This document shows positions 43,801 through 57,400 of a stretch of DNA of 64,000 bases, in pieces. The position numbers and the translations under genes are program-made. The stretch is from contig NW_019776113.1 of assembly GCF_001039355.2 (NCBI RefSeq), positions 352,485 to 416,484 of the forward strand, in the 5' to 3' direction. The notes beneath the pieces are model-generated. The model was not told the DNA's origin and did no database searches. It saw only the letters and a list, made by a program, of their open reading frames with translations. Source of the stretch: Lingula anatina. Taxonomy: Eukaryota; Brachiopoda; Lingulata; Lingulida; Lingulidae. Every line of letters begins with the position of its first letter. The first letter of the stretch is position 1.

Positions 43801-46800
43801 TTTTTTGTAAATCTAAATGATAATTTCTTTTAATTCAAAATAATGATGCAATTGTGACCTTAAATCCCTCATGAGACAAAGAGGTTAGTTAAGTAAGTAA
43901 TGATGCATATTTGTAAATCCATGACCATTTTAGAACTGGTATATTTTTGTCTTTCAATTTAAACTTTCTTTCAATTTAAACTCTAATTTAAACTTATTTC
44001 CACTGTTTAATGATACTTAAAGTCAGTCAAGCTTTCAGTCTACTTTCACTAGACCTTGATCACATCATTGATATTATGAATTTTTGCTTTTCCTCCAGTC
44101 TTAAAGAAACCCATCAATGGAAGTTGTGCTACGACCAGTGAATGCGCAGACGTGAATGCGGAGTGCATCAGAAGAACTTGCCAGTGTTCCTCTGACCACT
44201 ACTTCAGTATCCAGGACCAGGCTTGCAGTAAGTTGAGGAATGTGATCTCAACACAACATGAATTATTTGTAAATTTAAAGTTGATAATCTGTCCAAAAAG
44301 AGCAGTTCTTTTCAATATAGTTTTAAGCTGACCCCTGTGCCAAGGTATGTATCGAGATATGACTTAGGTGTTTTTACAAGGTAAGCTACTAGTAGATATT
44401 TAAGGGGTTTTGTGACTGAAATGATTGTCAAAACAATCATGATTTTAATTGCACTAGAATGTCTGCAGTTAACCTGCATTAGGAGTGTGCTTCACAAAAT
44501 AACTTTAACCCAAAAATTGTTCTTAGGCTTTAGACCAAAATTTTTGTCTACTTTCACTCAAGCTAAATCAGCAGTAATCCAGTCTAATGGATTATGGCAG
44601 CTGTATTTAAACTAGAAAAACTTTTGTGAGTTTTTAGACCAATACTTACCTTATTTCAGCGGACTAGGATGAATTTGTCCAGGTCCCTGTTTCACAAAAA
44701 AAAAACCCTCAAGTCAGTTCCAGTCTGTTACCAACATTACAACAGTGGATGCAAACATCCTTAGCCAGGAAACTGACTTGAGTTTTTTTGTGAAACTAAT
44801 ATGCAACCTACTTAGACAAAATTTTTGGTCTTGAAGTTGTTTAGACCAATTTTGGGTCTACAGTTATTTTGTGAACCATGCTCAGTGCAGGCCTCCTCAT
44901 TGCATGGCAGGCCAGCTGATACATGGCTGGTTATATTTCTATTCACTAGGACTGCGTGGTGGCCTCAATGAACCATGTCTTCCCCAGGCTAGGTGCACTG
45001 ACACACACAGTGTCTGCCACTTACCCACAAATATCTGCGAGTGTGAGCAGGACTACTTTCAGAAGTTTGGAAATTGTGGTATGTTGTAACAAATTTTAAT
45101 TTCATTTTGCTAGTCTTTCAAAATAATCAATCATCATTTATAGCCATTAAGTTTTTATTATCAGAAAGTGTCAGAATATGATAGTACAAAGTTAATAAGT
45201 AAAATCTTGGGTTATTGATTTTAGTTTTTTAAAAAAGGACATGCATTCTAACACAGACATACACACTTAGGTACATATTTGCAATGTAAAACATGATCCA
45301 GGATACTGTACAGATACATGTTTCTCCTGTAGAGTTAAAGCCAGGCCCAGGTGACAGGTGTTTCCCAGGTGACGTGTGTCTGGGGAACAATTCTCGTTGT
45401 CAGGGAGGCAGATGCAAGTGTGCTGAGGGGTTCCAGGTGGTGGATGGAAACTGTGGTGAGTGCTGCAGGTCATTCCTGTGATAACATTGTCTTAATTGTG
45501 GAGGTTTTAGAAAGGTGGAATTGTAAAGTTTTTTCCAAGATTGTTGCACTTTTTTAAACTGTGTATTGACTTTATAAGGGAGCAAGTGAGATCCAGCTTA
45601 GTCCTATGATATTTTTTACTTAAAGGGTTTCTGGCAATCTGGTGTTAATACAGATTTAATACATTTTATTTGCATTTCAAGGAAAATTTCACAAAGCAAC
45701 TAACAGATTTTAATTTATGGATTTCTATACAATTGCATCAAACATCTATATCTATTCAGAGGAGGGTGGCAAGCTAGGTCTCCAGTGTCTGACAACTCCT
45801 GGAGAACCCTGTACTGTGCCACAGGCCGAGTGCTTCAACAACATTTGTCAGTGCCAGCGGGAGTACTTTGAGATGAATGGACAGTGTGGTAAGAGAGAAA
45901 TTATGTTATTATATTTTTTTTAATAATCCAGAAAAAATATGAATATTAATTTGCACTTTTTGAGCGAGCATTTAAAGTTGTATTGATAACCTATAATATT
46001 TTCTTCATGGCTGAACTTTGATACCTGTATACAAAGATTTGTAAGCCTTATGGGTTATTGTTAACTGAAAAATTGCATCTTCATTACAACAGTTATCTTA
46101 TTTTTCACTGTAGTTTTGTCTCACTTCCATTGTAAGACCCAAATGGGGGCCAGTACGTAGTGGTGTTGAGTTATCAGTACAATAGAAGCCTTGCTCTAGT
46201 GTGTCCCATGTTTCTATTTCAGTTCCATTAGGAGAGCTTGGAGAGCCATGCAGGTCAGTGGCAGGTGTCCAGGTGTGTAAAGATGGGGAGGCAGAGTGCA
46301 GGCTGGGCAGGTGTAGGTGTCAGAGAGATTTCTACCAGAAGGAAACACCTACTGGCCCTGTATGTGGTAAGTTTACTTCACCAATAATGCTAATAAGTAT
46401 TCTTTTTAGAGCAGTTCACAGGTGACTGTTTTGTATTTTTGAAGCAAGTGATTATGCATAAAACCAAAAAAAAAAGACCATTTTGAGAATACAAAGAATT
46501 GTTTTTAAATTATAGAGAGAGGGCAATTGCAGTGTTAAAAATGTGTGACCTTGCAAAGCAAAGAAAAAGAAGCTCAATTTATACTTTGTAAATTTTTTTC
46601 ATAAAATGTGAAACCCTGCTTGAATGTAGATATTATAAAGTACTTTATAATTGGTCAGAGATTAGAACATTGCATAACTTGTCCCCTCTTAATATTTTTT
46701 CCCTATTTCAGCCCCCCGTGGAGACCTGAATGGCCCCTGTACATCATCAGGAACCTGTAATGACATCTTTGCTCAGTGTCTGAGAGGGACCTGTGTCTGC

Positions 46801-49800
46801 GTGGAAACACATTTTGAGAAAAATGGAAAATGTGGTATGTTGACTGTACTCCATCAAGACTGTGCACATTGTTTGTTTGAGTATATATCTTCATTTAGAA
46901 TTTTCAAAGGCAAAGCAGTGTTGTCAGGGGCGGATCCAGAGATATTTTCTGACAGTCTTCCAAATTATTTTTGTTAATCCATCCTCCATTTTTGACCGTC
47001 TTCCGACAGAAAATATTAGATACCCGTCAATGTAAACTTTAAAATCTGACCGTCTTCCGGAAGACCCAGAAGACGGCCTAAATCCGCCCCTGGTTGTTCT
47101 AATTTGCATAAAAGATTAGAAATAATGGACTTTTGCTCAGAATTCCACAATATAGTTAGTATATCTATCAGTAACTATGAATTGTGTGTCCAGACAAAGT
47201 ATTGCTCAACCATTAATTAGAAGACTACATACATAAAGAAACACATGGTAATTAACCTGGTCATCAGTTATAAACTTTAATCTTCTGTTATTGCACACAT
47301 TCCTTATTTCTGGCCAGATCCTAAGAAGCAGCTGTACAGCTCCTGCACTGAGGAAGATGTGTGTAAAGACGAGAATGCTGTTTGTCAGAACAACAGATGT
47401 CTTTGTAAAGTGGATTTCTCACCAAACTCTGACAACATATGCAGTAAGAGAACTTTGCTAAATTTTCAAACATTAAAAAAATATGTTAATATTTTTTCAT
47501 CAAAAGTATTACATCATGTGTTGAGTAACTGTAGTAACATTCTTAAAGAATAGTACCACATTTTGCTCAGAATAAATATAGTTAGAAAACCAAAAACATG
47601 CTCTATACACCATTTCTTTTAAAATTTTGAAAATAATATCATTGACACTATAATCTGTTGTCATCCAAGAATTGATTATTGAATTTTAGTGGCAAACAGC
47701 AGCTTCTTATTCTAACATTGTAGCATATGGTACCCACTGTAAGATTATAACCTCTATCTTGTAGTTTCCAATGGTCAGATCTTGACTCCATGCCTCAGTA
47801 ACCAGCGGTGTCTGATCACCAATGCCGAGTGTGACAGGGAGCTCTGTATGTGCAAGAAAGGATACTTTTACAAGAACAATGTCTGCAGTAAGTAAAATCC
47901 ATTTCTGCTTTCAGAAAATTGGACAGTTAAAATGGCTTCACCTTCTGTTGATATAGGTGGAAGCGCTTAACTAACTTCAGTATGTTAAGTTCTAAACCTC
48001 CTTTTTTGACTTGACATGAATTTCAAGTTATTAACTTGCTACACAGCACTTTAAAAAAGAATAATTGCATGCTTAATTTTAACTGTTAAATTTGAAAGCT
48101 TAAATTTGATGCTAAATTTTAAATTAAAATAGAAACAACATATGATACAATTGTTTTTTTTTTCTTTCAAAGGACCAGACATCCCGTATGGGTCCAGATG
48201 TGAGCCAGGCGACTCTTGTGCTGGGGAAGATGTTCTGTGCAGGCGAGGAGATACTGCTGCCACCTTGTGTCTGTGTAAACCAGACTATGGCAGATCTGGA
48301 GACCAGTGCAGTAAGTGCAGAGATATGAAGTGAATCTTTTGTGAAGATATGATTAATATGAATTTGATTGCTGTTCTTTAAAAATTGTAAAACAATAAGA
48401 TTTGGTTAATGAAAGTATAAAGATGTCATTTAACAATAAATCACTGATCGGCAATATGAGATATAATTAGCGTGATATCTTTAGAAAATTGTGTTCTCTT
48501 TTGTCTTCTCTCTTAATTCTTTTGTGTTAATTTTTTAGTAGGTTAAATGTCTGTTTTAATTTTGACAATAATTTGAGTAATCTTGGTATGAAATTTTTCA
48601 GAACCTCTTGGTGAATTAGGGCAACCATGTCTGCCAGACAACACTTGCAGAGACAGTCATGCCAGATGTAACAGAATCTGTCAGTGTCAGCAGGACTATT
48701 TTGAGAAAAATGGACAGTGTGGTATGAAATCTTTGATGCACTACTGCTATGTACATTCATATTACATACTTTGCACAGTGTTGATACTAGTTATCAAAAT
48801 GTGTTTTCTTTTATACATTTTTTGACAGTTCAGTTGGTCCTGTAAGCTACTTACTGGTCATTGTTTTGTATGTTTCCCCTTTTTTTTAGTTGAAAAGATT
48901 CCATTGAACAACTATTGCAAGGCTGAAGACAAAGACGAGTGTCTGGACGGGAATGCAGAGTGTAGAGAGGACGCCTGTAGATGTAGAAATGGCTACTTTG
49001 AACAGGGAGGCAAATGCAGTATGTGTTTAAATATATGTACTTCCATAATGGGATACTTAATACCTTTTGTCTTGCATAATTTCTTTCTTCTGAAAATGCA
49101 AAATGAGATTCATGAATTAGTTTGAAAATTTTATTTATTTTCAATAATATTTGTCTGCATTGTAAAACCCACAGTAATCAAGGAACTATTGGCTCGTATC
49201 TATAAGATTCCAGTGCTGTGGATATGTTACATAGTCCTTATATTAACCCTTCTTATCTTTACAGGAGCCAAGGGCAAGTTGAATGCCCCATGTCTAGAAG
49301 CAGTCAAAGGAGAAGAGAAATGCACAGATGCTAACACACAGTGCAGTCAGGGAATTTGTTTGTGTTTGAAGAACTCCTACGAGAAACAAGAAGTTTGTGG
49401 TAGGTGAAATCAACAGACTGTGTTTGTGTATATTCCATGCTTCTTCTTACGTTTGTTTCAGGATATTTAGGAAATATACTGTACATAAGCATATCTCTTG
49501 AATTTCTTTTTAAGTCCTAAATAAACACCTGGATGAAATATGATTCTTTGTCCAGAACTTAATTATGTCCAGCAACCTTATTATTATCTCATCATAGCCA
49601 TGATACTTTAAATACTTATAATACTTGTGTTTTAAATTTAAGAACATCCAGCATCCCTGTTGAAATACCTGAAGATCGAAAGATTTGGTTTGTTTAATTC
49701 CCAAACTAATGCCTATAATACTGTTTGTTTCAGTTCCTCAGCGTCCTTTAGGTGCCCCCTGTACTCCAGCTGATGTGTGTGAGGACAGGTTTGCCCCGTG

Positions 49801-52800
49801 TAACTCTCAAACCAATAACTCTAATACTATTTGTTTCAGTTCCTCAGCATCCTTTAGGTGCCCCCTGTACTCCAGCTGATGTGTGTGAGGACAGGTTTGC
49901 ACTGTGTAACTCTCAAACTAACACATGTACCTGTAGACAGGGCTACTTTGAAGATGACCAGGAGGGGGTCTGTGGTAAGTAAAGGATTAAAGATTTTTTT
50001 GTTTATAGTGTGGTTCAGTGAACAATGATAATATCATTTAAGATGCTAAACTAAAACTGGACAATTAACTTAATTTATAAAACCCCATTTGTGAATTTTA
50101 GATTAAAAAATTTACCTGAAGTGAAATTAAAGGTACCTTACTTATTTTGTCATCTGGAGATTAATATTTTATTTTCAACCATTTATATATTATTTGTATG
50201 CAATAAGTTTTGTCAATAGGTCCAAATAAAAATTATGTTAAACTTCTCATTCTCCCCAGTGCTGCCTACCAAGGAGGGTTCCCCAGATGCCAGGTGTCTA
50301 TCCCCAGACATCAGCCCCAGGTGTCTGGATGCCAACTCTCAGTGTCTACTGGGCATATGTCGCTGTAACCAAGGATACTATGCCGAGCAGGGGAGATGCT
50401 GTAAGTTGTCTGATTAAGTCAGGGGGGGATCTGGTATATTATCAACATAGTATTTAGATTTATATTTTTCTGAAATTGAATAGGATTTGAAATCCTTGAT
50501 ATTAAGATTAAAGTTTCAAGGAAAAATTTTGGAATTTTTTTAAAATTGAATTATATATATTATTCTTAAGTGCATTAATTTTTGTTGTAATAATTGTATT
50601 GAAGTTTCTTTTTCCTTTGTAGTGCCCCAGAAGAGTATTGGTTCCTCCTGTAAACGCAAGGAAGTCTGTCGAGATGACAATGCAGACTGTGAAAATGGAA
50701 TTTGTTCCTGCAGTGGCTCCTTCTTTGAGAGGGATGGAGAGTGCAGTAAGTACTAAAAATACAGAACAGTGCCTTGTATCTTCAGTTTGAGAGCTTTCTT
50801 GTACCACTTAAAACATAAATTAACACACAGTTCTTGGGTTGGAAAAGCTATTTCTCAATTCTAACTGAATTAGATATTTTGCATTCCCATTCCAGTCTCC
50901 CGTGGCAAGCTAGACACCCCCTGTCTGCCTGACAACGCCTGCTCAGACACCAACACGGCTTGTCTTGCAGGCCTGTGTGAATGTCTGCGGGGATACGAAG
51001 CTAAAAATGGCCTCTGTGGTGAGTGGTGTAATTTAGAGATGAAAGTCTTTTGGATATTAACTGGAAATGTGGATATTACAGTGTTGTTTTTGTTTACTCC
51101 CTGTGCCTTTGGCGCTTGGTATCTGGCTTAAGGTTCATTATATCTGCAGTGAGAGAATCTTGTTGAAATAGGTGGGTGACTTTATAGAACTGGTTGGTTC
51201 ACCATTTACCACTCCCTCTCAGAATTGTATGATATGTAAGGTTTTTGTTTTCTGGAAAAGATGTGAATATTGCATCCAAATTATGATTTTATGTCACAAG
51301 TTTTATTTGCCTATTATTTTATTCATGCCCAGTCCTACGGGACCCCTCCAAACCTCAGATCCCTTGTGTCCGTGGCAACCAGTGTGAAGATCGTAATGCA
51401 ATCTGTATCAGTGGGATATGTGAGTGCCGAGATGGCTTCTTTTTAAAGCAGGGAAGATGTAGTAAGTTGTTTTTTTTTCTCTCTCAGAATTTTTATGATA
51501 GATAAGTCTAGTGGTGACTTTTTTCACGGAATGTTTTACTTACTTTCAATTTTTGAAAAATGGTTTGTGTTAACTTTTTATGAAAATGAATAACCATGTC
51601 TTACAGTTCTAATCAAGTCTTTACATTTATACAGAATTGAAAATACTAAAAACAGATCTTTTATGTATCTCTGGAATACTGATAGAAATGTGAACAATAT
51701 AGAATTTTAAGTAAAGGTTTAAGAGCACATATTTGTACTCTAGGACCTGAGATTCCTTTGAATGGACTGTGTGAACAAAATGATGTCTGTGAAGATGACC
51801 ACGCCGCCTGCACAGAGGGTGTTTGTCTGTGCAACAGAGATACACACTTTGAGAAAAATGATCAGTGTGGTAAGTTAAACATTTTATCCTTCAATCAAAT
51901 TTTATTTTTTTGTATTTTTAAAATTCATTTAATGAGAAACTGTTTGCAGAATCTCCTTTTTGAATCTTTTGCTAACACTGATCCGTAGTACACTGTTCTG
52001 ATCTCCCTTCATGACACTTAAAATAAAAAATAAATTGTTCTCTTTATATCATCTAGATTTACATGACTTTTATCTCATTGAGTGGTTGTGCAATGTTTTG
52101 ATATTTTAGTTCCCAAGGGTAAACTACACACTCCATGTAAAGCTAATGGTGTGTGTACTGATGCCAACACAGCCTGTGACAGCAATATCTGTGTTTGTAC
52201 AGAAGACTCCTATGACAACAATGGCATATGTGGTAAGAACTGTTAGAGATTTTGTACCATGAAGGCTAGCATTTTTTCTTGATTTCTGTATGTAGCACGT
52301 TTTTTTTTTAATTTTGTGATTTTAAACTTAGTCTAATGCCCCTTTTGTCCATATCAGATTTCTCTTTTGAATATTATTTTTATTCATTTTTGCCATATTA
52401 CTACTTTAAATTAATGACTACTCTCTTATTAACTATCTTCCAGTTCCCAAGTCAGATATAGGAGATGAATGTAATTCTGATGAAGGGTGCACAGCCAGCA
52501 GTAACCTCATGTGTAGAAATAGAAGATGTGTTTGCAAAAATGGATACATTGAACGCAGTGGAGTCTGCTGTATGTGTGATAAAAACCTCTTATTCTTTTG
52601 TTGAGTTCCAAAATTTAGTTTTTTAGTTTTTCTCTACAAGTAAAAACAATGGAGAACTATTTACTGAAGAGGAGAAAGAAATTAAAATGTATATTGATTT
52701 GTCTAGATATAAAATTTTGGAAATGGGATATCATTAAATGTAGTGAGTCTGTGATCCTTGCACAGAGTACATGCGCATCAGACACAATCTTTTCAACCTC

Positions 52801-54393
52801 CTTAAAGAGTTGCCACTAATCATGATAAGCGAAGAATTTATTTTTGATCTTTCAATATGGTAATTCATTGTGTTCCAGTCTCTAGAGATGCAGGTAATGG
52901 AGATCTTGATGGTCCCTGCCAGCAGACAGAAGACTGTAGACAGCCAAATACTGAGTGCAGAGGGGGGAGGATATGCAAATGTCTGCCCTCGCACTTTGAA
53001 AAGAATGGACAGTGTGGTAAGATAACATGTTATATTGGAATGAACTATTTTTAATAATGTTTATATAAATTTATATTTACCAAAGGGCAAATTAAAAATG
53101 CCCTGAAAAGGATAAAACATGCTTTAGGTCATATTATGGTACCATCTAACTTATTGTATATTAGATGGGATTAAACATTTAAATACAATCAGTAATAAAA
53201 GCACCCTTTTCTCTCTCCACAGTGCCTAAGATCCCAGTGGGTGAAGACTGTGAGCCTGGTGACCTGTGTAACAGCCAGAGGGCGTCGTGTCAAGACGGCA
53301 CCTGTCAGTGTGACCCTGGCTATACCAAGGACGGGGACCAGTGTGGTCAGTTGCTTATTCAAATAATTTCATTTTACAATATGGCGGCCTGTGTTGAAAT
53401 CTTTTTGCCTTATTTTCTTTTGGGCATCGGGTCTGTAGGTCTGAAGCAGATATAGATTTACAAAATTTTCATTGCCTGTCTTCAATTTTACTGGAATTTG
53501 GAGACTAGTATAGATTTTGCAGATGAAAACATTTTTCTGTTATAAGGAATAGACTGTACAATGTGCCTGAACCATTTAAAGAAAGATCACTACAGTAACT
53601 TCATTTTACCTCCAGATTTATCATTTGTTAAATTATGAATTGAGCCATTTATATATGACTGGTTTGGTTTCAGTTGGTCAGGGAGCACTGGGGAAGGAAT
53701 GTCTACCAGGAGCTCTCTGTTCTGAATCTGGCTCAGTTTGTGAAAATGGCATCTGCATATGTTCTCCTGACTACTATGAGAAAAATGGCAATTGTGGTAA
53801 GAGCCTAGTATTGCAATATATGTAATCCTCTTTGATAAAAATCTCCACTTTTGAGTCAGTCCAAACATCTCTGTTATAAAAGCAATCAAAAATGATGAAT
53901 GATTAAAATTGAAAGATATATATCAAAAATGACAATTGTCACATACATTTTGAAAATTTTGATTAAAATTGTGTTTTTCCCTGCGTCTCCAGAGAGAAGA
54001 GGTCACGGCCCAGGTTCTCCCTGTGGCCAGCCAGGTAATACATGTGGTCCTCACGCTGAGTGTAAATCTGGACTCTGCAGGTGTGATGACGCTTCTTATG
54101 AGAAAGATGGAAATTGCGGTGAGAAATTTCTCTGCTTCCTTTCCTCTGTTTTTTTTATGCTTGACAGTTGAAGTTTTACATTTCATGACATCTTCTTGAT
54201 TGAAAATTATGAAATTCATATCTATTTATATCACAAATGTCATTATTGTAGATTGGTCCACACAGTGTGATATTTCCTAACACTTAATGTGCTCATGACA
54301 TGTCCACATATCTATAAAGGTCAGGGGTATGTTGCAAAAGCCAGCATTTATCAGATATTAGCCCAACTTTTACATTGATATGAGTTGCAATAA

Positions 54394-54466
<73 letters not shown>

Positions 54467-57400
54467 GAATGCTATTATTACAGTACTGAAGCAAGGTCCT
54501 GGAGAGGAGTGCAGTGAAAGGGACCCCTGTGTGGAGCCCTACACCTGCCAGGATGGTCAGTGTAAAGAAGTCCCCCCAGGGCAGGAGGGGACACTGGACC
54601 ACAGGTGTGCACCAGGGGACGTGTGCTTTGATGTCCATGCTGAGTGCAGGCGAGGCATCTGCAAGTGTGAAACCACTCATTTCAATGATAGGGGGCGCTG
54701 TGGTGAGTTGTCTGCTGCAGATGTTTTTTTTATATTTTTAAAAGATGTGAATACTTATTATTAGTAAGTGGAAGAGTTGATTTTAGTCTTTTGTATGTAA
54801 TATTTGATATGGTTTTGTTCTTAATTATAAAAAAAATTCATTCCCATCAGTGATTTTAGGCAATGCTTCAACTGTGGCAGAAAATAAAGAAAATAACAAT
54901 TGTTTTACTAACTGTAGTCAGAGTAGACAGTTGATTAGAATTGGAATGAAAAAGGTACATATTTGCAGTGAATCTAATGACTTTATACCGATCTCTTATT
55001 AGTAAGAAAGTCTCCATTGGATAGCCAGTGTTCTAGAGATGAAGAATGTTTGGATGACAGTGCCGTATGCTCAGATGATGGTCAGTGTATCTGTGACGAG
55101 AACTTTCATCGCTTAGGAACTACATGCAGTGAGTCATCCTAAGATGTTTGTATACATGATTTAAAATGTTTTTGAAACATTAAGTTTGTCTTTTCTATTA
55201 TTATTTGAATAAAAAGATATATTGTGCATTGTTCCAGCTATTATTGCTTTGATAACACAAATGCCATTTGAAAGTTGACATTATGAGCTAAAGAATTTTC
55301 CATTCTCCATACTTACATCTGTTTGTCTGCTTTTTTCTCAGAGTAGGATGCTATATTATCTCTTTGTTTGATTTTCAGTTTTGAATGGTGCTGTTGATGG
55401 CAAGTGTTTGGCTGGTTTAGCCTGTCTTGACAACAATGCTGTTTGTAAGGACGACAAATGTGTTTGCAGGGACGGATTTTACAATGATGGGGGACAATGT
55501 GGTAAGTGCTGACAACTGCTAGAGAAAATGACAAGAAATATTGTTTTACATCACTGAAATGAGAACACTGTCAGAACAGGCCTGGTGGAAAATACAACAT
55601 TTTAAAAATCAGTTATCAATAACAGTCACCAAAATATTTTACATTTGAAAATTCAGTCTTTTCCTTCGATGATTTAGAGATGGTGAATTGTATTTTTGCA
55701 TAGCTGCCAAGAAAGGACATCTTGAGGACTGTAGCACAGATGATGACTGTCAACTTGAGCACAGTATGTGTCATCAGGGTCGCTGTGTCTGTATGCCAGC
55801 TTATGTATATAACACACAGAGACAGCGCTGTGGTGAGTATACTTGTACTGAACTGGAGCTTTTCTTCCAGATCCATTTTGCTCATTTCTCTCATTTTTAT
55901 GGCTTTATCAAAAAGAAGTATTCCTTTTTAAAACTTATTTGAGATGTGTTGATTGTGATGTCCAAGTTGCAAAGTGAAAACAGGATTTTTTGTTCTGTTG
56001 ATAAATTTGCTATAGCTTTAAATGTTGAAGTGGGTATTGTGAAAGCATGCTATGGGCAACCAGGATGAATGCATATGTTTTAGTCATGCCTATGATTTTA
56101 AAGAAATTCTTATTTGGCTTTTAAATGTTTTTTATTAATTTTTGCTTGCAGATGAAGAACAAAAGATCAAAAGTTAAAGCTGTGGCCAAGGGCATGCCCT
56201 CCAAAGCCTTTTTTTAGTTCAGAGTTTTTATGTGATGTTTGGTTGAATTTCTTTAGTTCCCCAAGTTACTGAGAGAACCTGTAGGGAGGATGTGGAGTGC
56301 CTGGACCCCAATGCTGAATGTGTGCTAGGCACTTGTCAATGTAAACAGGGCCACAGGCCAGGCCCAACAGGCACATGTGGTGAGGGGGTTTATTCAGGTT
56401 TTAGTTTCTACAAATAAATTTGGTTTTATATGTTTGTTCAGTGTTTAGTTTAACCAGTCAAATTTGGTTTCTGATATGCATTTTACTTGCAGATTCATTA
56501 TGGGGTTATGTTGTGATTTTTGGTCATAATTATTTTCTGTCTTCATATTAAATGTGGTGTTGTTTGTGCATATTTTCTGTGCTTTGTACACATTTGTAGT
56601 TGGGAATGTTTAATCTATGTTTTATATTATTGAAGTTAAAAGAGTGTAGATTTGGAGGGGAATATAAAAAAGACATTGACTCTTTTTAGTTGATTCTTAG
56701 GTTCTCCAAAAAGCACTTTGGAGATTCTGTATAAGTTAAATCAGTTTGAAAAATGTTTATAATTATGAAACTATTAGATCCTGAGTCAGATGGCCCCCAA
56801 TGTGACAGGGATGCTGACTGTCCACTAAATGCCAAGTGTGTGAATGGCAGGTGTTCATGTGATACAGGATATAGACTGCAAAATGGGAGGTGTGTGGAAG
56901 GTAAGTTGGTCAAGGTCATCATCAAAAATTTTAACTCTTGAAAAGTTGAAAGCAAAAATCCCAGGCCTGCTGCAAACTCTTTTGCTAATTTGCAAGAAGG
57001 AATTGTACAATGCATATAAGGTCTGTTGCAAATTTGCAAGAACCTGAATACTTTCTTGCAAACCTGCATTAAACTTAAGATTATCTTACAAATTTGTAGG
57101 ACAAATTTTTCATGGAAACCCATTGAGACTGCTTGCCCCAAACTAAATACTTTGAAGCAAAGTTGCTTCACCCCCTCAAATTAGTAAATATTGACATGCT
57201 ATTATGATATTAACACAGTTAATTTGAAATTTGTATTGTATGCATATTTGTCAATGAAAATTTTTAAACATTACCCCTGAAAGGACTACAGATATTCACA
57301 CATTTTGAACCATCACATTATTGTATTGACTCTTATAAACAGAGGAGCAATCTTCTTTCAACATTAAAAAACATTGGGAATCAATAGTAAACCTAATGCA

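Noticed and set aside
56152-56178. Acceptor-like site followed by DEEQKIKS in the B43-B44 intron
   Set aside because: Contains no cysteine and stops after nine codons; not a module relic that can be defended.
56686-57171. 161-residue minus-strand open frame
   Set aside because: It lies antisense to exon B45 and to a locally repetitive intron (repeated aaatttgcaag words); no domain seen.
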